From contig JAKLLG010000001.1 in assembly GCA_023150275.1 (NCBI GenBank), positions 1 to 64,000 on the forward strand: a DNA stretch of 64,000 nt, read 5' to 3'. Every line of letters starts with the position of its first letter. Position 1 is the first letter of the stretch. The position numbers and the translations under genes are program-made. The DNA comes from Rhodocyclaceae bacterium (GTDB taxonomy: Bacteria > Pseudomonadota > Gammaproteobacteria > Burkholderiales > Rhodocyclaceae). Below the pieces are notes generated by a model, which saw only the letters and a program-made list of their open reading frames with translations, was not told the DNA's origin and did no database searches. Below are positions 29,647-38,263 of the stretch, one piece after another.

Positions 29647-30584
29647 TCTGTGTCGATTCGTTTGAGTTCGTATGCCGTACTGACAGAGACCCCGATTCCG
29701 TAGTCGAACATCAAACGTCCCAGCATTGGCCCGTCGATCAAAATGATTTTCGACTCAATCTTTGTAGCGAAATCTCGGGCCTCCCTTGAAAAGGACGAGG
29801 TTGTAATGAAGATCCCTTTCTTCGCGCGCTGCCCCTGCAAAGCTCCTGCGAATTTCTGAACATCGGGCCGCCCAACGGTTCCTTCATAGCGCTTCGCCTG
29901 AAGATAGATGATGTCGAGGCCGAGAGGGTCCTCTTTAATGATGCCGTCGATCCCCTCGTCGCCAGAACGGCCGATCGCCTCACCGGCATCCTTGCGGTTG
30001 CCGCCATACCCCATCTTCACAACCAGATCGACGATGACACGCTCCATAAATTCCGGTGGATTCGCCAAAATCCGTGCAATTATTTCAGCTTCGACATCAC
30101 TCCGGATTTTTTGATATGCGTTTTCGAACGCTTCTTCCGGGGTCTGCTCGTCTGGCAGGGTCTCTGTGTCATCCAGTCGCTCCGCAGACATGACTTCACT
30201 CCGCGACCTCGCTTTCATTGGGCGGCCAACACCTAGATCAGTGAGAACACGGAGATTTATCGGCCCAACGTGCTCCTTGAGAAGGCGGCTTCCCTTGTCA
30301 GTTATCAGGGAGATCCCTCTGCGAGGAGAAGAAATCAGGCCAGCATTGGAGATATAGGTTTTCGCCCAACCGACCCGATTATCAAAGGTCTTGGCGCGAC
30401 CGCTGGGCAACATTTCCCGGCGCTCATCGTCAGAGAGGGAATGCTGTGCGGCAAGTGAGTTAACCAAGTCGCGATTGACATGCTCTCTGCCATCGGAGTG
30501 AAGCTCCAGCAGGGGACGCATCAAGGATTGGAAATCGGGAATCATTTGATTGGCGGCACCGGAATGCAGGATGCCGTCAATCAT
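29628..30584 (-). CDS. mrr: Solitary Mrr-type restriction endonuclease (type IV, modified DNA)
   Basis: 318 residues (ATG at 30584; start at the ATG 13 codons in, MIPDFQSLMRPLLELH at 30545, matches Mrr proteins better). The N-terminal winged-helix Mrr_N domain (about 15-120) is followed by a linker and the PD-(D/E)XK Mrr catalytic domain. The latter shows GDEGIDGII (Asp213), YLQAKRYEG (Gln229, Lys231) and GIFITTSSFSREAR. Mrr cleaves methylated foreign DNA. There is no methylase partner. Codon choice looks less GC-biased than in neighbours, and the gene runs tail-to-tail into ybaK with a 19-base overlap, suggesting later insertion. Confidence 0.88.
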   Translation of the reverse strand: MIDGILHSGAANQMIPDFQSLMRPLLELHSDGREHVNRDLVNSLAAQHSLSDDERREMLPSGRAKTFDNRVGWAKTYISNAGLISSPRRGISLITDKGSRLLKEHVGPINLRVLTDLGVGRPMKARSRSEVMSAERLDDTETLPDEQTPEEAFENAYQKIRSDVEAEIIARILANPPEFMERVIVDLVVKMGYGGNRKDAGEAIGRSGDEGIDGIIKEDPLGLDIIYLQAKRYEGTVGRPDVQKFAGALQGQRAKKGIFITTSSFSREARDFATKIESKIILIDGPMLGRLMFDYGIGVSVSTAYELKRIDTDYFEES

Positions 30585-30649
30585 AATGCATTACACCGCC
30601 CGGGAAATCGTTCATCCCAGGCGCGACGGGGGAAGCCCCGTCTGAGCGA

Positions 30650-30907
30650 TCAGCGGCGACGCGCGCCCGGCTGCGCCATCGGGCGGCCTTCGATATGGCG
30701 GAAGGTGATGCGGCCCTTGCTCAGATCGTAAGGGGATAGTTCGAGCGACACCCGGTCGCCGGCAAGAATGCGGATGTGATGCTTGCGCATTTTTCCAGCG
30801 CTGTAGGCGATGAGGGCATGCCCGTTTTCGAGTGTGACGCGGTAGCGGGAGTCCGGCATCACTTCATCGACGACGCCGTTCATTTCGATCAGATCTTCTT
30901 TTGCCAC
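30650..30907 (-). CDS. infA: Translation initiation factor IF-1 (second, non-ribosomal-operon copy type)
   Basis: 85 residues from a GTG at 30907, preceded by AAGGA. It starts [20 protein letters not shown] and carries the S1-like OB fold ([37 protein letters not shown]). The C-terminal extension [13 protein letters not shown] makes it longer than the 72-residue E. coli protein, as seen in the extra infA of Betaproteobacteria. It binds the 30S A site during initiation. It is downstream of a cold-shock gene but separated by a terminator. The hairpin GACGGGG-GAAG-CCCCGTC at 30625-30642 follows its stop. Confidence 0.93.
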   Translation of the reverse strand: MAKEDLIEMNGVVDEVMPDSRYRVTLENGHALIAYSAGKMRKHHIRILAGDRVSLELSPYDLSKGRITFRHIEGRPMAQPGARRR

Positions 30908-30933
30908 AGCGATTCCTTCGCGAAAAACTGCAT

Positions 30934-30958
30934 GAAAAAACCCGGCCAGAGCCGGGTT
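30934..30958 (-). terminator. Rho-independent terminator after the cold-shock gene
   Basis: 8-bp stem AACCCGGC (30939-30946) / GCCGGGTT (30951-30958) with a CAGA loop and six A residues to its left, read as a U-tract on the minus strand. It terminates the csp transcript before infA. Confidence 0.88.
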
Positions 30959-31008
30959 CTCTCCAGAGGTTTGCAACGCAGCGTTGCCGCTACGTCAAGC
31001 CTCACTGA

Positions 31009-31212
31009 TCATGCAGCCTGGATGTTCGCGGCCTGCATGCCCTTCGGGCCCTTGGCGACGTCGAACGTCACCTTCTGGCCTTCCGTGAGGGTCTTGAAAC
31101 CCTGGCCCTGAATTGCCGAGAAGTGCGCGAACAAATCTTCGCCGCCAGCATCAGGAGTGATGAAGCCGAAACCCTTGGAGTCGTTGAACCATTTGACGGT
31201 ACCAGTTGCCAT
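31009..31212 (-). CDS. CspA-family cold-shock protein
   Basis: 67 residues from the ATG at 31212: [20 protein letters not shown] contains the RNP1 motif (KGFGFI), and [10 protein letters not shown] corresponds to RNP2. It is a single OB-fold RNA chaperone that melts mRNA structure at low temperature or under stress. The frame is open upstream, but homologues start here. A predicted promoter 160 bases upstream gives a long leader, the regulatory hallmark of cold-induced csp genes. Confidence 0.95.
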   Translation of the reverse strand: MATGTVKWFNDSKGFGFITPDAGGEDLFAHFSAIQGQGFKTLTEGQKVTFDVAKGPKGMQAANIQAA

Positions 31213-31365
31213 GTCTTGTATTTCCTTGAAAAGTTGAAGCGCGGAAGAACATCTTCCAGCGCGGGAACGATGATCAAGACGGCGGGAGAAGAAGGGAAAG
31301 ACGGACCGAAAAACGGCGGTACTGAACCAGACAACTGCTACTGCTGTGTGACTTGAAGATCGCTG
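31213..31365 (-). promoter_or_regulatory. Predicted long 5' leader of the cold-shock mRNA
   Basis: If transcription starts near 31365 (promoter at 31372-31400), the untranslated leader is about 153 bases, close to the 159-base cspA leader of E. coli. That leader acts as an RNA thermometer. The Shine-Dalgarno AAGGA lies near its end. Secondary structure was not computed. Confidence 0.5.
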
Positions 31366-31371
31366 CCGCGC

Positions 31372-31400
31372 ACTATGGGGCCTGCCGTCCATAATTGCAA
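31372..31400 (-). promoter_or_regulatory. Predicted sigma-70 promoter of the cold-shock gene
   Basis: On the minus strand TTGCAA (31395-31400), a 17-base spacer and CATAGT (31372-31377) form a plausible -35/-10 pair. The remaining bases to the AEC-transporter stop (31471) show no feature. Confidence 0.45.
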
Positions 31401-31470
31401 GCGGTTTTTTCGCGCCACCGTGCCGGAGAAACAGGTATCTGGTAGCGCAGTCGAGGGGACTCCGTCGCCC

Positions 31471-32346
31471 TCAGCGCAGCGCGAGGGCGAGCGCAAACGG
31501 GATGAAGACGAGCGAGGCGACGTTCCCGATCATCACGATCGAGGCGACCCGCTCCGGCTCCTGCCGGTACTTCTCGGCAAAGATGTAGTTGAGCACAGCC
31601 GGCGGCAGAGCGCCGAAGATGAGCAGCATGCCCGTCTGCATTTCGTCCAGGCCGAACACGATGGCCACTGGCCACGCGATGGCCATGCCGGCAAGCGGAC
31701 ACAGCGCCGCGCCGACAAGGCCGAGCTTCACATCCTTGGCGGCGGAGTCGGTCAGGCGGACGCCGAGCGAAAAGAGCAGCAGCGGAATGGAGACGTCGCC
31801 GAGCATCTTGATGCCGATGTAGAGCGGTGACCACAGCTCGATCTTCAGCAGGCTCACCGCCAGCCCGGCAATGGCCGCGGCAATCACCGGCACGCGCCAG
31901 AGGTTCCACAGCTTCGCCCGGTGATCGAGCATCCAGGTACCGAGCGAGTAGTGCAGCGTATTCTCGACGAAGAAGAGCACCACGGCGAGCGGCAGCGCCT
32001 GTTCGCCGAAGGCCAGCACCATCAGCGGCAGGCCCATGTTGCCGGAGTTGTTGAACATCATCGGCGGCAGCAGGGTGTTCGCCGGCACCTTCATCAGCTT
32101 CGCCACCGGCCAGGCGAGCAGGCCGGAGCCGAGCACCACGAGCGTGCCGCCAACCGCCAGCTTCCAGTTGGCCATCAGGTCGAAATCCTTGCTCGCCAGT
32201 GCCGCAAAGACCAGCGCCGGAACGAAGATATCCATGTTCAGCTGGTTGGCGAAGGCCATGTTCGGCTTCTTCACGCGTGCGTAGGCGTAGCCGACCGCGA
32301 CGATGGCGAAGATGGGGAAGATGATGGCAACGATGCGCAGAAGCAT
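31471..32346 (-). CDS. AEC-family (auxin efflux carrier-like) permease
   Basis: 291 residues with about ten hydrophobic spans. The family centre is visible at FNNSGNMGLPLMVLAFGEQA (about 98-117, Asn-rich discontinuous helix) and again ALPPAVLNYIFAEKY near the C-terminus. AEC proteins move organic anions such as malate or malonate; no substrate can be assigned. It is monocistronic, between the csp promoter and the hslU-flanking repeat. Confidence 0.85.
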   Translation of the reverse strand: MLLRIVAIIFPIFAIVAVGYAYARVKKPNMAFANQLNMDIFVPALVFAALASKDFDLMANWKLAVGGTLVVLGSGLLAWPVAKLMKVPANTLLPPMMFNNSGNMGLPLMVLAFGEQALPLAVVLFFVENTLHYSLGTWMLDHRAKLWNLWRVPVIAAAIAGLAVSLLKIELWSPLYIGIKMLGDVSIPLLLFSLGVRLTDSAAKDVKLGLVGAALCPLAGMAIAWPVAIVFGLDEMQTGMLLIFGALPPAVLNYIFAEKYRQEPERVASIVMIGNVASLVFIPFALALALR

Positions 32347-32442
32347 GGGTTAATGGCGGAATGTCATCGTCAATGGAGGCCTGAATCCGGATTGAAGCAC
32401 CGGAGGATGCGGTTTGCTGTTGGGTGACCGCCTGCTGCCTGG

Positions 32443-32462
32443 ATCCCGGCTTTCGCCGGGAT
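32443..32462. repeat. REP-like palindrome (ATCCCGGC-TTTC-GCCGGGAT)
   Basis: A perfect 8-bp inverted repeat with a TTTC loop is flanked by CCTGG and GACCGG, the familiar 'GGATCCCGGCTTTCGCCGGGATGAC' style of proteobacterial intergenic repeat. It lies 16 bases past the hslU stop and may double as an RNA-stabilising or termination hairpin. A decayed match (GTCATTCCGGCG) is visible near 27679. Confidence 0.65.
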
Positions 32463-32477
32463 GACCGGAACGATTCG

Positions 32478-33815
32478 TCACAGCACGTAGCGCGACAGGT
32501 CTTCGTTCTGCGCCAGTTCGCCAAGGCGGCTGTCGACATAGGTGCCGTCGATCCGCAGCTTTTCGGTACCGGGCTTGCCGGCATCGAAAGAGACTTCTTC
32601 GAGCAGTTTTTCCATCACCGTGTACAGGCGGCGGGCGCCGATGTTCTCGGTTTTTTCGTTCACCGCCCAGGCGATCTCGGCCAGCCGGCGTATGCCGTCA
32701 TCGCGGAATTCGAGCGTGACCCCTTCGGTAGCGAGCAGCGCCTCGTACTGCTTGGTCAGACAGGCGTCGGTCTGCGTCAGGATGCGCTCAAAGTCGGCCA
32801 CCGACAGCGACTCCAGCTCGACGCGGATCGGAAAGCGGCCCTGCAACTCGGGGATCAGGTCGGACGGTTTGGCAAGATGGAAGGCACCGCTGGCAATGAA
32901 CAGGATGTGGTCGGTCTTGATCATGCCGTACTTGGTAGACACCGTCGTCCCCTCGACCAGCGGCAGCAGATCGCGCTGCACGCCCTGGCGCGAGACGTCG
33001 GCGCCCTGCAGGTCGGAACGGCTGGCCACCTTGTCGATCTCGTCGAGGAAGACGATACCGTTCTGCTCGACGTTCTGTACCGCGTCGAGTTTCACCTCCT
33101 CGTCGTTCACGAGCCTGGCGGCTTCCTCGTCGACGAGCAGCTTCATCGCTTCCTGAATCTTCAGCTTGCGCGACTTCTTCCGCCCGCTGCCCATGTTCTG
33201 GAACATGCCCTGGATCTGATTGGTCAGTTCCTCCATGCCGGGCGGCGCGAAGATCTCGGCGCTCATCGACGGCGCCGCGAGTTCGATCTCGATTTCCTTG
33301 TCGTCGAGCTCGCCCTCGCGCAGCTTCTTGCGGAATTTCTGGCGCGTCGTCGAATCCTCGGTCTGGGCATTCTCATTGCCGAAGAAGTTGCTGCCGCGCG
33401 CCGGCGGCAACAGCGCATCGAGGACGCGTTCCTCGGCGGCATCCTCGGCGCGGGCGCGCATGCGCTTCATCGCCGTCTCGCGACCGCTCTTCACTGCCGC
33501 TTCGACAAGATCGCGGATGATGGTATCGACATCGCGGCCGACGTAGCCGACCTCGGTGAACTTGGTCGCCTCGACCTTGATGAACGGCGCGTTGGCCAGC
33601 CGTGCCAGCCGGCGCGCAATCTCGGTCTTGCCGACGCCGGTCGGCCCGATCATCAGGATGTTCTTCGGCGTGATCTCCTGCCGCAGCGGGTCGGCGACCT
33701 GCGCCCGGCGCCAGCGGTTGCGCAAAGCGATGGCAACGGATTTCTTGGCCTTGTTCTGGCCAACGATGTGCTTGTCCAGTTCGTGGACGATTTCCTGAGG
33801 GGTCATCTGGGTCAT
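32478..33815 (-). CDS. hslU: ATP-dependent protease ATPase subunit HslU
   Basis: 445 residues from the ATG at 33815 ([20 protein letters not shown]); the frame extends upstream to a TTG inside hslV but homologues start here. The AAA+ core has Walker A GPTGVGKT (about 55-62), the pore-loop GYVGRD, an acidic I-domain (about 110-240), Walker B IVFLDEID and the arginine finger [11 protein letters not shown]. It unfolds proteins into the HslV chamber. It is encoded 47 bases after hslV. Confidence 0.97.
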   Translation of the reverse strand: MTQMTPQEIVHELDKHIVGQNKAKKSVAIALRNRWRRAQVADPLRQEITPKNILMIGPTGVGKTEIARRLARLANAPFIKVEATKFTEVGYVGRDVDTIIRDLVEAAVKSGRETAMKRMRARAEDAAEERVLDALLPPARGSNFFGNENAQTEDSTTRQKFRKKLREGELDDKEIEIELAAPSMSAEIFAPPGMEELTNQIQGMFQNMGSGRKKSRKLKIQEAMKLLVDEEAARLVNDEEVKLDAVQNVEQNGIVFLDEIDKVASRSDLQGADVSRQGVQRDLLPLVEGTTVSTKYGMIKTDHILFIASGAFHLAKPSDLIPELQGRFPIRVELESLSVADFERILTQTDACLTKQYEALLATEGVTLEFRDDGIRRLAEIAWAVNEKTENIGARRLYTVMEKLLEEVSFDAGKPGTEKLRIDGTYVDSRLGELAQNEDLSRYVL

Positions 33816-33862
33816 GCGAGAAGATTCCGGAGGGGCGGGCAGCGCGTGTTGCGGGGAGACGC

Positions 33863-34399
33863 TCAATCCAGCGTTTCGAGCGTGAAGTTGCGGTTGGTGT
33901 AGATACAGAGGTCGCCGGCAATCTCCAGCGACTTGCGCACGACCTCGACCGGCGCGAGTTCCGTGTTTTCGAGCAGGGCGCGCGCGGCACTCTGCGCGAA
34001 AGCCCCGCCCGAGCCGATGGCGACGATGCCCTGCTCCGGTTCGAGCACATCACCGTTGCCGGTGATGATCAGCGAGCATTCGCGGTCGGCGACGGCGAGC
34101 ATCGCTTCCAGCCGGCGCAGCGCCCGATCGGTACGCCAGTCCTTCGCCAGTTCGACCGCCGAACGCAGCAGATGGCCCTGATGCTTTTCCAGCTTCTGTT
34201 CGAAGCGCTCAAAAAGGGTAAAGGCATCGGCCGTACCGCCGGCGAAGCCGGCAAGAATGCGCTCCTTATAGAGCCTGCGTACCTTGCGCGCACTGGCCTT
34301 GATGACGATGTTGCCAAGCGTGACCTGGCCATCGCCGCCCATCGCGACCGACTGGCCACGGCGCACGGAGAGGATGGTGGTACCGTGATACTGTTCCAT
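33863..34399 (-). CDS. hslV: ATP-dependent protease peptidase subunit HslV
   Basis: 178 residues from the ATG at 34399 ([15 protein letters not shown]). The catalytic nucleophile is expected to be Thr7 after removal of MEQYHG, because TTILSVRR aligns with the mature N-terminus of Hsl[11 protein letters not shown] and [17 protein letters not shown] are further family marks. It forms the double-ring threonine protease core with HslU. The 6-residue propeptide is typical of Betaproteobacteria, whereas E. coli HslV loses only Met. It is preceded by a STAS-domain gene with a 31-base gap. Confidence 0.96.
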   Translation of the reverse strand: MEQYHGTTILSVRRGQSVAMGGDGQVTLGNIVIKASARKVRRLYKERILAGFAGGTADAFTLFERFEQKLEKHQGHLLRSAVELAKDWRTDRALRRLEAMLAVADRECSLIITGNGDVLEPEQGIVAIGSGGAFAQSAARALLENTELAPVEVVRKSLEIAGDLCIYTNRNFTLETLD

Positions 34400-34430
34400 G
34401 GATTGCTTTCGCGAAAGAAGCGAGGGCGGC

Positions 34431-35693
34431 CTACTGCTTGGCGTAGGTGATCTCGGCAACGCCCTTGAGGCCGACGACGCCGAGCAGTTCGGCAACCAGA
34501 TGATTGGGGTGCTTGATGACGATGCGCTTGCCGGCGCGCTTGGCCGGCGTCAGCATATTGACCAGCGTGCCGGCACTGACGAAATCGATGCGCGTCACCT
34601 CGGAGAATTCGAGCACTACGGGATCCTGCGATTCGATGAAAGCGGGCAGACCACCGAAACGTTCGGCCTTGAGGTCGCCTTTCAAATGGAAATTGGCGGC
34701 CTCTTCCTCCTCACTGCCAACCTCGATCGCCAGCGGCTTGGGCTCGCCGGCAACAACCCGCTTCGGATCCCACGACGGCGGCGACATCTCGAAGGTCACC
34801 GCGTAGTTGATCGCCATGTCCTCGAACACGGCTTCCTTGCCCATCAACTGATACAGCTCCAGCAGCAGCAGCCAGCAGCCGGCATTCTCCCGTTTGCCGA
34901 CTTCGGTCAAAGTTTCAAGCATTGCCACCAGGGCGTCGCGGCCGGCCCACTCGATCTCGCGCTTTTTCTTGCGCGCTGTTTCCAGCACGCCGAGCATGCG
35001 TTCGGCACCGAGATCGTCGATCTCCTTGACCCGATTCAGTTCGACACGCAGCTTCGGATTTTTGTCGATGGCTTCGTCGAGGGCAGCGAAGGCGGCGTCG
35101 TTCTCACCCGTCAGGCTGCCCTTGAAAATGACAGTCCCTGAGAAGGCTGTTGGCTTGGGCGGAGCTTTCGGCGCTGCCGCGCCGCGCCATACAGGCGGCG
35201 ACTTCTCGAAGGCCTTGGCGTATTCGATGCCGAGCGCATCGAAGGGAGCATGCTGATTGCTCAAGCGGTAGAAGTCGAAGAGCATCAACCACAGGCGCTC
35301 CCCCGGGCCGAAGTGATGCACATGCACGGCATTTTCGAGTACCGCACCGGTGGCTGCATCCTGGCCGTTGGCGTAGAGCACGGCGGCCTGCTCGATATCG
35401 GCCTCGACCGGATCGATGTCTGCCTCAAGATGAAAGCCGCCATCGCTCTCGCTGAGATCGCTGAAATCACTGGGAGCGACCGGCGCTGCCTGCGCCGAAG
35501 GCACGGAGGACGTAAAGTCGAGCGGCGCCAGTTCGCGCGACACCTCCTGAGCTGCCTCGGCAGAAGGCGCCGCCGTGCCTGCTGCCGGAGCCGGTGCGGC
35601 AGGCGTCGCCGGCGCCTCCGACTTCGGACGCGGTGCTGCCGCGGGGCGGGCCACCATTTTTTCGGGAGATTTCTTGAAGAACGAGAAAACCAT
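34431..35693 (-). CDS. STAS-domain protein with two degenerate STAS-like modules
   Basis: 420 residues from the ATG at 35693 ([12 protein letters not shown]). An Ala/Pro-rich low-complexity stretch (about 15-60) is followed by a helical region containing [20 protein letters not shown], possibly TPR-like. Then come two modules with the anti-sigma-factor-antagonist pattern: [20 protein letters not shown] with [20 protein letters not shown], and at the C-terminus [20 protein letters not shown] with [10 protein letters not shown]. The Ser of SpoIIAA-type proteins is matched by Ser in the second module (DFVSAGTL) but not clearly in the first (DLGAERML). Function is unknown. It lies between znuB and hslV. 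Confidence 0.75.
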   Translation of the reverse strand: MVFSFFKKSPEKMVARPAAAPRPKSEAPATPAAPAPAAGTAAPSAEAAQEVSRELAPLDFTSSVPSAQAAPVAPSDFSDLSESDGGFHLEADIDPVEADIEQAAVLYANGQDAATGAVLENAVHVHHFGPGERLWLMLFDFYRLSNQHAPFDALGIEYAKAFEKSPPVWRGAAAPKAPPKPTAFSGTVIFKGSLTGENDAAFAALDEAIDKNPKLRVELNRVKEIDDLGAERMLGVLETARKKKREIEWAGRDALVAMLETLTEVGKRENAGCWLLLLELYQLMGKEAVFEDMAINYAVTFEMSPPSWDPKRVVAGEPKPLAIEVGSEEEEAANFHLKGDLKAERFGGLPAFIESQDPVVLEFSEVTRIDFVSAGTLVNMLTPAKRAGKRIVIKHPNHLVAELLGVVGLKGVAEITYAKQ

Positions 35694-35803
35694 ACGCAGC
35701 GGGAAACGACTATCGGTGCTCGGTTGGCGACGAGCGGTCGTTTTAACACATTGGCCGCGGGGCCGCAATTTGCCGTCATGAACGGCCCGTCTCTTTCCCG
35801 CCG

Positions 35804-36634
35804 CTACGTTGCGCCCCAAACACGCCCCGCTAGTCCCGAGAGAATGGCGGCGGCGACGAAGAGCAGGGCCAGCACGGGGCCAAACGGCTGGTCGGTGACG
35901 AGTGCCAGCACGAATGCCAGCAGGTAGCCGCCAAGCCCAGCGCAGGTCGCCAGAAAAAGCGCGCGGCGCCAATTACCCGCCCAGCGCCAGGCAAGCAGCG
36001 GCGGCACGAAAATCATCGCGAAGGCGGCCATGACGCCGATGCTCATCGTCGCCATCGCCAGCACGGCGGCAACAAGCATGTCGAAGGCAAGGTGCACGCG
36101 GCGCTCGGAGCGGCCGCGTGCACGGAAGAAATCCGGAAACAGGTGGCACAGCAGCAAGGTCCGCGAGAGGCGCAGCAACGCGGCGCCGGCGATGGCCAGC
36201 GTCAGCCAGGCCGCGATCAGGTGCTGACGATCCGCAAAATAGAGCTGGCCATCGAACAGTGCGTGACCAAGCCGTTCGGCGAGCGGCAGATTCGCCACCA
36301 GCAGGACCGACACGCCCCAGCCGGCAACCAGAACCAGTGCATAGGCTGCACCCTGCGTTGCAGCATTCCGGCGTTCGAAGGCACTCTTCAGGCCGGCGAC
36401 GCCAGTGGCGGCGAGCAGGCCGCCGAACAGCGGCGCCAGGCCGGCCAGCATCGCCAGCAGCGCACCGGCCGCCGCGGTCTGAGCAAAGGCGAGCGCCGCC
36501 AGCCATTCGTCGCGCAGGCGCAGGTAGGTGCCGAGCAGCGGCAGCAACAGGGCAAACGCGAGACCGGTCAGGAACGGCGTCGCAAACAGGGGATCGAACA
36601 GCAGTCCGGTAATGGACGCCAGGTTTCCGTTCAT
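35804..36634 (-). CDS. znuB: Metal (probably Zn2+) ABC transporter permease, ZnuB type
   Basis: 276 residues with eight or nine hydrophobic spans and the ABC-3 family layout (LLPLLGTYLRLRDEWLAALAF near the start, MSIGVMAAFAMIFVPPLLAW near residue 205). Proteins of this family import Zn or Mn. It overlaps znuC by 4 bases and completes a znuA-znuC-znuB set in the zur locus, which favours zinc. Homology is looser than to enteric ZnuB. Confidence 0.82.
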   Translation of the reverse strand: MNGNLASITGLLFDPLFATPFLTGLAFALLLPLLGTYLRLRDEWLAALAFAQTAAAGALLAMLAGLAPLFGGLLAATGVAGLKSAFERRNAATQGAAYALVLVAGWGVSVLLVANLPLAERLGHALFDGQLYFADRQHLIAAWLTLAIAGAALLRLSRTLLLCHLFPDFFRARGRSERRVHLAFDMLVAAVLAMATMSIGVMAAFAMIFVPPLLAWRWAGNWRRALFLATCAGLGGYLLAFVLALVTDQPFGPVLALLFVAAAILSGLAGRVWGAT

Positions 36635-37197
36635 CGCCGCACCTCCAGCGAGAGCACGCGATCGCAGACGGCGGCGACGAAGTCGGCATCATGGCTGACG
36701 ACAATCAGGCCGGCCCCGGCGGCCGCGCGCGCGCGCAGCGCGCCGGCCAGCTGTTCGACGCCATCCTGGTCGAGATTGTTGGTCGGCTCATCGAGCAGCA
36801 CCACATCGCCGGGCGCCTGCAGGCAGGCCCACAGGTGCAGGAACTGGCGCTGCCCGCCGGAAAGATGGTCGAGCCGTTCGCTGACACGACCTGCCAGCCA
36901 ATCCGGCAGACCTGCCGGAACCGCGCCGGTCAACGCCAGCAATTCGCTACCGCTGACCGGCAAGCCATCGACCCGGGGTTGGCGCTGCGTCTGCAGGGTC
37001 ACGCGCAGCCCCGGAGCCCGTCGCACGGTACCGGTAAAGATGCGCACGCTACCGGCAAGCGCGCCCAGCAAGGTGGATTTTCCGCAGCCGTTGGGGCCGG
37101 TCACACCCAGGATCTCGCCGCACGCGAGTGTTAGCGAATGCGGCCCGCAAACGGGGGCCGCATAGCCGGCGACGAGGTCGCGAGCCTCGATCAGCAT
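36631..37197 (-). CDS. znuC: Metal ABC transporter ATP-binding protein, ZnuC type (short)
   Basis: 188 residues, shorter than the 230-250 usual for ZnuC, but with all ATPase motifs: Walker A GPNGCGKST, signature LSGGQ, Walker B VVLLDEPTNNLD, and switch His in VVSHDADF. The missing length is at the C-terminus. It is expected to power the adjacent permease. A 3-base gap to znuA and a 4-base overlap with znuB indicate one operon. Confidence 0.85.
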   Translation of the reverse strand: MLIEARDLVAGYAAPVCGPHSLTLACGEILGVTGPNGCGKSTLLGALAGSVRIFTGTVRRAPGLRVTLQTQRQPRVDGLPVSGSELLALTGAVPAGLPDWLAGRVSERLDHLSGGQRQFLHLWACLQAPGDVVLLDEPTNNLDQDGVEQLAGALRARAAAGAGLIVVSHDADFVAAVCDRVLSLEVRR

Positions 37198-37200
37198 GGT

Positions 37201-38109
37201 CTAGCGCACCATCGCCGCCGCCAGCAGGCGACGCAGCGTATCGTCAAACAAGGCGAACAGATCAACCGCCTCCGGCGTACCGCCAACGGTAAACGGCAGC
37301 GTGACCGCCGGAATCCGGGCGCGTTCGGCAATCCAGCGGGACGGCGCATCATGCTGATAGGCAGGACGCAGGACCATGCGCGCTGGTTGCTTCTCAAGTT
37401 GCGCAAGCAGGCCCGCGAGGTGAGCTGCCGAAGGTTCGATACCCGGTTTGGGCTCCAGCGCGGCGAGTTCCCTGATGCCAAGCCAGCGCGTCAGATAGGG
37501 AAAGGCATTGTGCTGGACAAGTACCGGCATGCCACGCAGCGGCACCGCCGCCTTCTCCCAACGCTCGGTCGCAGCAGCCCAGCGGGCCGCGAACGACTGC
37601 AGGTTACCGCGGTAGAACATCGTCTCGGCCGGATCGAGCTCGCTCATGCGTGCGGCAAGCGCTTCCGCCACCTTGCGGATGTTGTGCGGATCGAGCTGGA
37701 CATGCGGGTTGCCGGCGGCGTGCACGTCGCCGTGCGCACGATCGAGCACCTTCGGAATCTCCAGCATCGTCACCACCGAAGCCGCCTCGAAGTTGCCGGA
37801 CTGGCCCGGCTGGATGCCCCGGTTGCCGGACTCGCGCAGCACCACCGGCAGCCAGCCAACCTCCAGTTCGGCACCGGTGGCAATGACCAGCTGTGCCGAG
37901 CGCGCCTTCGCGATCAGCGACGGCCGCGCCTCGATGCGGTGCGGATCCTGCAGGCCGGTGGTCGCGGCATGAACGCTGACGCGATCGCCACCGATCTCCT
38001 TCGCCAGCGCCGCCCATTCGGGGACGGTGGCGAAGATGTTGAGCGCGGCGTGAACAGGAAAGGAAAAGATGGCACTCGCGAGGAGGCCCAGGAACAATTT
38101 TCTAGTCAT
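37201..38109 (-). CDS. znuA: Metal ABC transporter substrate-binding protein, ZnuA type
   Basis: 302 residues. A signal peptide (about 1-21, LLASAIFSFPVHAA) precedes the cluster A-I solute-binding fold: NIFATVPEWAALAKEIGGDR, LQDPHRIEARPS (first metal His), GNPHVQLDPHNI (second His), and LVQHNAFPYLTRWLG (third His). The His-rich loop found in some ZnuA proteins is absent. It captures zinc (or manganese) in the periplasm. A 152-base gap with hairpins separates it from the porin gene upstream. Confidence 0.88.
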   Translation of the reverse strand: MTRKLFLGLLASAIFSFPVHAALNIFATVPEWAALAKEIGGDRVSVHAATTGLQDPHRIEARPSLIAKARSAQLVIATGAELEVGWLPVVLRESGNRGIQPGQSGNFEAASVVTMLEIPKVLDRAHGDVHAAGNPHVQLDPHNIRKVAEALAARMSELDPAETMFYRGNLQSFAARWAAATERWEKAAVPLRGMPVLVQHNAFPYLTRWLGIRELAALEPKPGIEPSAAHLAGLLAQLEKQPARMVLRPAYQHDAPSRWIAERARIPAVTLPFTVGGTPEAVDLFALFDDTLRRLLAAAMVR

Positions 38110-38161
38110 ATAAATTACCTCTCACATGGCTTATGAGCAGGGGAGCGAGCGCCCCCCTGAA

Positions 38162-38263
38162 AAAACGTTCATGGCGCTGTCGAGACGAGGTGCGCGCCGA
38201 CGCCGTTTGCGCCATGCAAACAAGGAGGCGAGCAACGAAGTATCGCCAAGCCATGAACGTTTT
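38162..38263. repeat. Long-range inverted repeat at the 3' end of the porin gene
   Basis: AAAACGTTCATGGC at 38162-38175 is the exact reverse complement of 38250-38263, and the right copy touches the porin stop codon. The 74-base interior contains a smaller hairpin (GTTTGC-GCCAT-GCAAAC, near 38205-38221). On the minus strand the second arm runs into TTTT, so the whole structure may act as a large terminator or processing signal between porin and znuA. Another GC-rich hairpin (CAGGGG...CCCCTG) lies at about 38138-38160. Confidence 0.6.

Noticed and set aside
30625..30642. Hairpin GACGGGG-GAAG-CCCCGTC as an infA terminator
   Set aside because: No U-tract follows on the minus strand, so I mention it only as a hairpin.
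32424..33902. 492-residue frame antisense to hslU
   Set aside because: Same shadow effect; no recognisable motif, and hslU fills the region fully.
34431..35972. 513-residue version of the STAS protein starting at 35972
   Set aside because: The first 93 residues are antisense-like Arg-rich sequence inside znu[13 protein letters not shown] at 35693 is the sensible start.
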